From: Oscillibacter sp.
GTDB taxonomy: Bacteria > Bacillota > Clostridia > Oscillospirales > Oscillospiraceae
Direction: 5' to 3'
Assembly: GCA_017447005.1 (NCBI GenBank)
Contig: JAFSOM010000197.1
Span: 1 to 10,260, forward strand
DNA length: 10,260 nt
Shown here: piece by piece, positions 5,257 to 10,260 of the stretch
Position numbering within the stretch: the stretch's first letter is position 1
How the letters are laid out: each line of letters starts with the position of its first letter
Position numbers and translations under genes: made by a program
The notes under the pieces: model-generated
Database searches by the model: none
What the model was told of the DNA's origin: nothing
What the model saw: only the letters and a program-made list of their open reading frames with translations

Positions 5257-6897
5257 TTACGTCTCAATCGCGTAGTCCCTGTACAGGAACGCCATAATCT
5301 GGGCGCGGGTGCAGGTATTGTCAGGAGAAAACGTCGTGGAGGTCGTGCCGTTGGTGACGCCGCTTTCCACAGCCCATTGTACCGCTTTGGCGGTTTCCGT
5401 ACCGTTTTTCACGTCCTTGAAAGCAGTCGCGCCCTCTACATAATCGTCGCCGGAGAGTTTCCAGAGATATGTTACCGCCTCGGAACGGGCGCACGGAGAA
5501 CCGCCGTTGAATGTGCTTCCACGCGGTAGCAGTCCTTTCTCCGCCGCCCATACTGCGGACTGATAATAGTAGTTGGTCGCTTTGACATCCGTGAAGGGGT
5601 TCTCTATGGACGGTTGCGGACTGCCGCAGGCCCGCCACAGGAAGGTTAAAATATGGGCGCGGGTACACGTATTGTTCGGGGAAAACGTCGTAGCGGTCGT
5701 GCCGTTGGTAATGCCGTGCTGGATTCCCCACGTAACCGGGACGGCGTAATATCCGGCGGGGTTTACGTCGGTATAAGCGTCGAGAGCGCCGCCGGGGTCG
5801 GCGTAAAGTACGCAGTCCTTGTCGTCGCGGTCAACGAAACAAACAAGCCCGCGCTCCTTGTAGCCAAGTTTCATACGGACTAAGCCGCCCGTGAGCGTTT
5901 CGCTTCCGAACTCGGAGACGACTACGCGGAAACGGTTTGCGCTCTCCACGGTTCCGGCGTCATAGAAAATATCGTGGCTCAATCCGTCGTCCTTGCGGAA
6001 AATGGCGAAATAACTTCCCGGTCGCGCTTTCACAACGGTTACGGTTTGATTCTGGTATCCGCTCTCTCTGTCCGCGCCCAGCCCAGTTGTCACCGTGTTG
6101 ACGGAAACGGCTTTGCGCTCGACGCTGGCGGCTTCAAAGACAATCCATGTGTCGTTCTCCGTATTCAGACGGTAGGCGCCCCATGTCGCGGACGGCGTAG
6201 CAGTGACGTTTTTTACCGTATCATGCAGTTGGCTTTCCAGCGCCGTATACTCCGCGCAGTGCGACGCGCCGTCCCAATTTTCAACTTCTAACAGGCTGTC
6301 GTTTTCATCCTGATAGGATGAGGTAATTTGCTCGTATTCCGCGCTGGAAATTGGCTGTCGCTGTCCGTTCACAATCCGGTAGGTTTCCCCATCCCCCGCG
6401 TTTTCGTCCATGGACGCGTACAGGGAGAGGCAGTCCGACAGGCCGGACGCGCCAAAATAGTAATTTACCCCGCTCACGTACCCGTCGTGAGAGCGACCAT
6501 AGATGACGTGAAAATAAAGCTCATTCCCTTTGCGTGTCCATGTGATGTCGCCTAACTGCCCGGTTCCAACCTCTCTTGAAAACCGCCGAACGCCTAAGCC
6601 GGGGACATATTTCCATACCACGCAGTCGCCTTGGAAAAAGTACGATTCTCCCCTCCAATTTTCGGCGTCTTCCTTTGGAATCGTCAACGCCGCGAGTTCC
6701 GGCTGTCCGTCGCCGTCCATGTCGCGCAGTTCCGCGTGGACAAAGACGTTTTCATCCGCCCAGAAAAATGCGGCAACGTAGAAAGCGACAGCGGCGGCGG
6801 AGTCGAGGCTGTCCGCCGCTTGCGCGGGCGGCGGACTGAGCGTCAGCGTCAGCGCCAACGCGCACAATAGCGCGAAGCCTTTTTTTACAATTTCCAT
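5257..6897 (-). CDS. Secreted protein with three C-terminal SLH domains
   Basis: 546 residues. The start at 6897 has AGGAG 8 bases upstream; the frame is open far upstream of it, but only this start gives a signal peptide. Residues 1-27 form that peptide (VKKGFALLCALALTLTL, cleavage after AQA). Residues 59-68, DMDGDGQPEL, are an EF-hand-like calcium loop as in FG-GAP/dockerin-like modules. Residues ~70-370 are beta-rich and of unknown fold. Three SLH domains follow at about 375-425, 435-484 and 493-543, with the conserved TRA-type turn kept as CTRAH, altered to CARSE, and CTRAQ. SLH triplets bind pyruvylated secondary cell-wall polymer, so the protein should be held on the surface by its C-terminus. 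It lies 53 bases after the 246-aa frame, probably in one operon with the LRR protein. The function of the exposed part is unknown. Confidence 0.9.
   Translation of the reverse strand: MEIVKKGFALLCALALTLTLSPPPAQAADSLDSAAAVAFYVAAFFWADENVFVHAELRDMDGDGQPELAALTIPKEDAENWRGESYFFQGDCVVWKYVPGLGVRRFSREVGTGQLGDITWTRKGNELYFHVIYGRSHDGYVSGVNYYFGASGLSDCLSLYASMDENAGDGETYRIVNGQRQPISSAEYEQITSSYQDENDSLLEVENWDGASHCAEYTALESQLHDTVKNVTATPSATWGAYRLNTENDTWIVFEAASVERKAVSVNTVTTGLGADRESGYQNQTVTVVKARPGSYFAIFRKDDGLSHDIFYDAGTVESANRFRVVVSEFGSETLTGGLVRMKLGYKERGLVCFVDRDDKDCVLYADPGGALDAYTDVNPAGYYAVPVTWGIQHGITNGTTATTFSPNNTCTRAHILTFLWRACGSPQPSIENPFTDVKATNYYYQSAVWAAEKGLLPRGSTFNGGSPCARSEAVTYLWKLSGDDYVEGATAFKDVKNGTETAKAVQWAVESGVTNGTTSTTFSPDNTCTRAQIMAFLYRDYAIET
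5301..5716 (-). repeat. Duplicated SLH-coding segment
   Basis: The 62-base stretches 5301-5362 and 5655-5716 match at about 53 positions by eye. They encode the same part of SLH domains 3 and 1 (TNGTTxTTFSPxNTCTRA). Domain 2, between them, is much more diverged. This points to domain duplication or gene conversion between the outer two SLH domains. Confidence 0.75.
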
Positions 6898-6925
6898 GTT
6901 GTTTTCTCCTCTCCGTGTCGGATAT

Positions 6926-6942
6926 GAGACGTGAAACGTCTC
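6926..6942 (-). other. Perfect hairpin in the gap before the SLH gene
   Basis: GAGACGT, a 3-base loop and ACGTCTC form a perfect 7-bp stem, in the 53-base gap between the 246-aa frame and the SLH gene. No T-run follows on either strand, so it is not a standard terminator. It ends 28 bases before the SLH start codon and leaves the ribosome binding site free. It may protect an mRNA end or be an operator-like palindrome. Confidence 0.45.
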
Positions 6943-6950
6943 CCCGGCGT

Positions 6951-7691
6951 TTATGATATGGCGTCCCGCGCCTGTCCGATGTCCATCGGGGCGCAGAGCG
7001 GGGCGAACTGTTCGGAAAGCAGGAAGAGTTTTGCGTTTTTTATGTTCCCCTCCGCGTTTTCCACTGAAAAAGTGACGGCCGGGGAATCGGAAATTTCCCG
7101 GCTTTGCAGTTCCAGCAGTTTTCCTTCCTGACTGTAACCCGCCAACCAGAGACTTGCTTCGGTCATGTCGATAGGGCCGGATGAAATATCCGCCTGAACA
7201 CGGAAAGAACCCGTCGGAATTGCGGAAAGCGGCTCTTGTCCGTCCTCCGGGAGAATCACGGCGTTTATCGCAGTTTCGGAAGCGTCTCCAGCAATGCGGA
7301 ACTCCCACGCCGTTTCGCCGGACGTCCCTTTTGCCGTTTCCGACGATTGCGCGACGAAGCGATATAAACCGGGTTCGCGCAATGTCTCCTGATAAGTCCC
7401 TTGCAAAACGGATTCCTCAAAGACCGCCGCGCCGTTACGATAAAGGGAAATCCGGTTTTCGGTCGCGTTATTCTCTGCCGCCGTGACGCATACCGGGCGG
7501 TCGGTTTCATACGCCGTTTTGCCGCGCAGATTATGGGGGATGTCCTCGCCGTTTTCGTCGTCCAGACGGAAACGCACGTCCGTTACAACATAATTTCCGT
7601 CCAGACCGTTCGCCGGATTTGCGATAAGTTTTACCGCCGGCTTACGGGATAACTGCTCGTCGTTGACAAAACGCACACTGTTGAGAATCAT
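6951..7691 (-). CDS. Beta-rich extracellular-type protein, 246 aa, probably the displaced C-terminus of the upstream adhesin
   Basis: The first ATG overlaps the upstream stop (ATGA) and no ribosome binding site precedes it. There is no signal peptide, yet the content is typical of exported proteins: an Ig-like segment at about residues 55-135 (RISLYRNGAAVFEES, then GLYRFVAQSSETAKG) and a C-terminal module at about 160-240 (LWLAGYSQEGKLLELQSREI, then AKLFLLSEQFAPLCAPMDI). I know the latter kind of module from the ends of large clostridial secreted proteins. The frame also stays open upstream of the ATG (DYWPRE before MILNSV). Adding one C to the CCCC at 7697-7700 would join both frames as ITGPREMILNSV. 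It may be translated by coupling, by -1 frameshifting, or not at all as a separate protein. Confidence 0.75.
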   Translation of the reverse strand: MILNSVRFVNDEQLSRKPAVKLIANPANGLDGNYVVTDVRFRLDDENGEDIPHNLRGKTAYETDRPVCVTAAENNATENRISLYRNGAAVFEESVLQGTYQETLREPGLYRFVAQSSETAKGTSGETAWEFRIAGDASETAINAVILPEDGQEPLSAIPTGSFRVQADISSGPIDMTEASLWLAGYSQEGKLLELQSREISDSPAVTFSVENAEGNIKNAKLFLLSEQFAPLCAPMDIGQARDAIS

Positions 7692-10260
7692 CTCGCGGGG
7701 CCAGTAATCCGCGGCGTTTTCGGCAGGGCGGACGTGTCCCAGTTGTACAGCGCGTTCAAATCCGTGTTTTCCGTCCGGTTGCGGTTGTCCACGGTCAGAT
7801 TGTCAATGTACAGGTTCGGTATATGGCAGTCGTAGCCGTAATCATGCAGGCCGCCGTCCGGGTCGAATTGGAGCGCGTAATTGAAAACTTTCTCCGCGTA
7901 AACGCCGTTATAAACCAGCGTACAGTCCGTGAAATGCGCGTCGCCGCGCCATGTGGAGCCGTAGTCGAAACGCAACGTCATGAGGCAGTCGGAGTAAAAC
8001 GTCGTGCCGCTGACGTTCAGCGTCCCCATGCCCGTCATGGTGAGAGCGTGTACGCCGAGCGTACAGTCTTTGACCGTCAGGTTGTAAATGCCCTGATGGG
8101 CGTCAATGCGGTTCATGGAACAGTGTTCAAAAATCACGTCCTTACAGTAATTGCTCTGCATGACGCCCCAGCGGTTTTTGTCGTGCAGGTCGTTGGTTTC
8201 GATGTTGGCGAAGCGCATATTGACGGAGGTGGCGAGCACAAGGTCGTATTTGCTCCGGGAACTGACCTGACATTTCCGGGCGAACAGCGTGCAGTCGTGC
8301 GTGTCCACGTCGGCGCAGTTGCTGTAATTGAGTATGCCGCTGTAGGCCCCGCAAAGCCCGTTTGTCCTGACAATGTGCCGGATGTTTGAAATTTCCATAT
8401 TGCAACTCTTGCGCCATTGAAGATTCCGATTCCAGTAGATAGGCTTGCTGACGCCGGAACGCGTGTAGGGCGTCTCGCTCTGGCTCAACGGCGCGTTGGA
8501 AACGAAAGTCCCGTTGCGGACATAGCCGCGTTGTTCCGGAACCGGAACGATTTCAAAACTTGTAATTTGTTCAAAATCCCACGCTACCTCGTTGAGAAGA
8601 TTGCATTCCGCGTCCATCAGGAAACGATCCTGCTGAGGCTCTCCGGCGTTGGAGGACGCGTTGGTCTGATAACGGATAAACTGCTTTTTCCCGTCGTTCT
8701 GCGCGATACAGAGATAACGCCCGTAGCCTTTTTCGTTGAGCGGGGCAATCGTATCTTGCAAAACGTCCAGTTTCGTTGTCGAACGGTCGATTGTCCAGCC
8801 GGGGTTCTCGATTGTCACCCAATCGTCTTCCACAGTGTTTGTTATCAGAATCAGCGGCCAGTAACGCCCGTATTTCCGCTCAATGTCCTCATCGTGCAGG
8901 ACGAATGTCGCGCCCATCCAGTCAATATTTGTGCGGGCGGTCACGGCGTATTCGTAGAAGTCGAAAATATGATAGGTCTTGTCAGGATTGGCGCGCACCT
9001 CGTCGCAGTGATGTTCGTTTGCGAAATTGTGCGCGTTGCGCATAGCGATGAAGTCGTCGTAAGAGCCGTCGCAACGGGCGTAAAAGTCGTCATAGGTGAC
9101 ATAGGTTGTGCCGTCGGCGTCCGTATGGGGCAAATGCGACCAGTCCACGCTTGCCGTGGAGAGGCGGCTGTAGGTGTAGCCGAGTTCGATTTCGCTGTCA
9201 ACGAACATTTGAAACAGCGCGCCGCTTTCCGGTTTCGTGCGGAAATTCCAGTTCCAGTTTCCGGCGATATTGAGCGTCCGCAGAACAGGCCATACAAGCG
9301 CGCCGCTTCCATCCAGAACACCTTGAAGCGTTTCCACTTTATTGTTGCCCAAGTCCAGAGTTTCCAGCGCGGACAATCCCAGCAAAGGCGAAATGTCCGT
9401 AATCTGGTTTCCGAAGAGAATCAGTTCCCGTAACGCCGACAGGTTCGACAGGACGGAAATGTCCGTGAGACTATTTTCTGTCAGCGACAGCGTTTCCATA
9501 GCGGACATATTTCCAAGGTGTCCGGCGATTTCGGGGGTTTTGTTCTTGTCAAAGTTGAAAGATTTCATGGCGGTTAAACTGTCCAGCGCGTCCAGTCCCG
9601 CGACAACCGTCGTATTCGTTTCGTTGTTTTCGCCGAGGCTTAAAAATTCCAGATTTGCAAGCCCGTCCAGTCCGGACAAATCGCGGATTGCGTTGTCGTA
9701 CAGGTTCAGTGACCGCAGTTCCGTCAGGCGGTTCAGTCCCGCCGTGTAGCGGATGACATTATGGGACAAGTCCAGCGTTTGCAGATTCGTCAACACGCTT
9801 AACTGTTCCGTCACGCAGTTTGCGGAACTGGATTTGCTCTCATTGAGCCTGTTTTTCCCAAGATTGAGGGATTCCAGCGCGGTCAGTCCGAGGATTGGCG
9901 ACACGTCCGTGACGGCGTTGCCGTAGGCGTTCAGGGATGTGAGGCCCGTCAGCCCGGACAGCGGCGACAAGTCGGTAATGGGCGCGTTGTTGGAGATGTC
10001 CAACTCTTCCAGCGCGGGAAACGCGCCCAGACCGGAAAGGTCGGCGATTTCCCGGTTGTTCAGTTGCAATGACGTGACTTTCGCCGCCTCCGTTGCCGAC
10101 AAGGCGAGCCGTTTCGCGTCCGGGTCGGCGTCGTACTCCGCGACGCCGTTCAGGGCGTCCGTCAGCGCGGCGTACAGGTTTTCATCGTTGCAGACAATCT
10201 CCACATCGTTTCCCGTCGCTGACGCGGGCAACGGAAGCATGGAGCATATCAGCAGAAAGG
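7688..10260 (-). CDS. Internalin-type LRR and parallel beta-helix exoprotein, N-terminus beyond the window
   Basis: 857 residues are visible. Codons continue to the right edge (FLLICS directly before MLPLPASATG), so the Met at 10240 is inside a signal peptide and the true start is outside. Numbering from that Met: residues ~55-330 hold internalin-like leucine-rich repeats of about 22 residues (ITDLSPLSGLTGLTSLNAYG, ITDISPLLGLSALETLDLGN), a protein-binding surface. Residues ~335-420 are a linker. Residues ~420-830 look like a right-handed parallel beta-helix, with AHQGIYNLTVKDCTL and NLYIDNLTVDN turns and a WGVMQSNYCKDVIFEHC segment known from pectate-lyase-like exoproteins. No catalytic residues can be assigned. 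No membrane anchor, SLH or sorting signal is present before the stop, and the last residues (PRITGPAR) end abruptly. Confidence 0.88.
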   Translation of the reverse strand, partial: FLLICSMLPLPASATGNDVEIVCNDENLYAALTDALNGVAEYDADPDAKRLALSATEAAKVTSLQLNNREIADLSGLGAFPALEELDISNNAPITDLSPLSGLTGLTSLNAYGNAVTDVSPILGLTALESLNLGKNRLNESKSSSANCVTEQLSVLTNLQTLDLSHNVIRYTAGLNRLTELRSLNLYDNAIRDLSGLDGLANLEFLSLGENNETNTTVVAGLDALDSLTAMKSFNFDKNKTPEIAGHLGNMSAMETLSLTENSLTDISVLSNLSALRELILFGNQITDISPLLGLSALETLDLGNNKVETLQGVLDGSGALVWPVLRTLNIAGNWNWNFRTKPESGALFQMFVDSEIELGYTYSRLSTASVDWSHLPHTDADGTTYVTYDDFYARCDGSYDDFIAMRNAHNFANEHHCDEVRANPDKTYHIFDFYEYAVTARTNIDWMGATFVLHDEDIERKYGRYWPLILITNTVEDDWVTIENPGWTIDRSTTKLDVLQDTIAPLNEKGYGRYLCIAQNDGKKQFIRYQTNASSNAGEPQQDRFLMDAECNLLNEVAWDFEQITSFEIVPVPEQRGYVRNGTFVSNAPLSQSETPYTRSGVSKPIYWNRNLQWRKSCNMEISNIRHIVRTNGLCGAYSGILNYSNCADVDTHDCTLFARKCQVSSRSKYDLVLATSVNMRFANIETNDLHDKNRWGVMQSNYCKDVIFEHCSMNRIDAHQGIYNLTVKDCTLGVHALTMTGMGTLNVSGTTFYSDCLMTLRFDYGSTWRGDAHFTDCTLVYNGVYAEKVFNYALQFDPDGGLHDYGYDCHIPNLYIDNLTVDNRNRTENTDLNALYNWDTSALPKTPRITGPAR

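Noticed and set aside
6898..7308. Longer 683-residue version of the SLH protein starting at 7308
   Set aside because: The added 137 residues run antiparallel-frame through the 246-aa gene, have no ribosome binding site at their start, and would bury the signal peptide and the AGGAG site at 6906-6910.
7718..7732. LPKTP near the end of the LRR/beta-helix protein as a sortase sorting signal
   Set aside because: It is followed by only a few residues, with no hydrophobic segment or basic tail, so it lacks the rest of a sorting signal. The position matches an ordinary beta-helix strand.
8417..9433. 338-codon open frame on the plus strand
   Set aside because: It lies wholly antisense to well-conserved LRR and beta-helix coding sequence, has a non-protein-like composition and no ribosome binding site; it is a product of the codon bias of the real gene.

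Overview
The window looks like accessory, cell-surface DNA from a Gram-positive bacterium of the Clostridia type (Bacillota, possibly an Oscillospiraceae-like gut anaerobe). The grounds are a sortase-like protein, an SLH-domain protein, an internalin-style leucine-rich-repeat protein, GGAGG-type ribosome binding sites and TTGnnn/TATnnT promoters. The genus is an inference. No rRNA, tRNA, insertion sequence or CRISPR array is visible.

Layout. (a) 1-3309, minus strand: a transcription unit starting at a promoter at 3280-3309. It runs through a strongly folded leader with an intrinsic terminator (3147-3269). It then encodes a 124-aa protein of unknown family, a 128-aa RelE/Gp49-like protein, a 491-aa single-pass membrane protein with a long acidic cytoplasmic tail, and a secreted protein whose last visible residues resemble the start of a sortase domain (cut by the left edge). 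(b) 3310-3542: an intergenic control region with phased A-tracts and a divergent plus-strand promoter. (c) 3543-5153, plus strand: a compact operon of a 138-aa protein of unknown family, a 223-aa lipoprotein and the RNA 2',3'-cyclic phosphodiesterase ThpR. It ends at a hairpin shared with the convergent unit. (d) 5257-10260, minus strand: an LRR/parallel-beta-helix exoprotein entering from the right edge, a 246-aa beta-rich reading frame overlapping its end by 4 bases, and a secreted protein with three C-terminal SLH domains.

How it fits together. Unit (a) looks like envelope machinery: a membrane partner and a sortase-like enzyme, preceded by small cytoplasmic proteins and controlled by an attenuator-like leader. 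Unit (d) looks like surface or exported binding proteins. The SLH protein would bind cell-wall polymer. The 246-aa frame has no signal peptide, but one extra C in a CCCC run would fuse it to the secreted LRR/beta-helix protein, so the two frames may be one broken or frameshifted protein.

The most unusual features are the folded leader with a complete terminator 16 bases before a ribosome binding site, the possible split of the large adhesin, and the solitary RelE-like gene inside a surface-protein operon.
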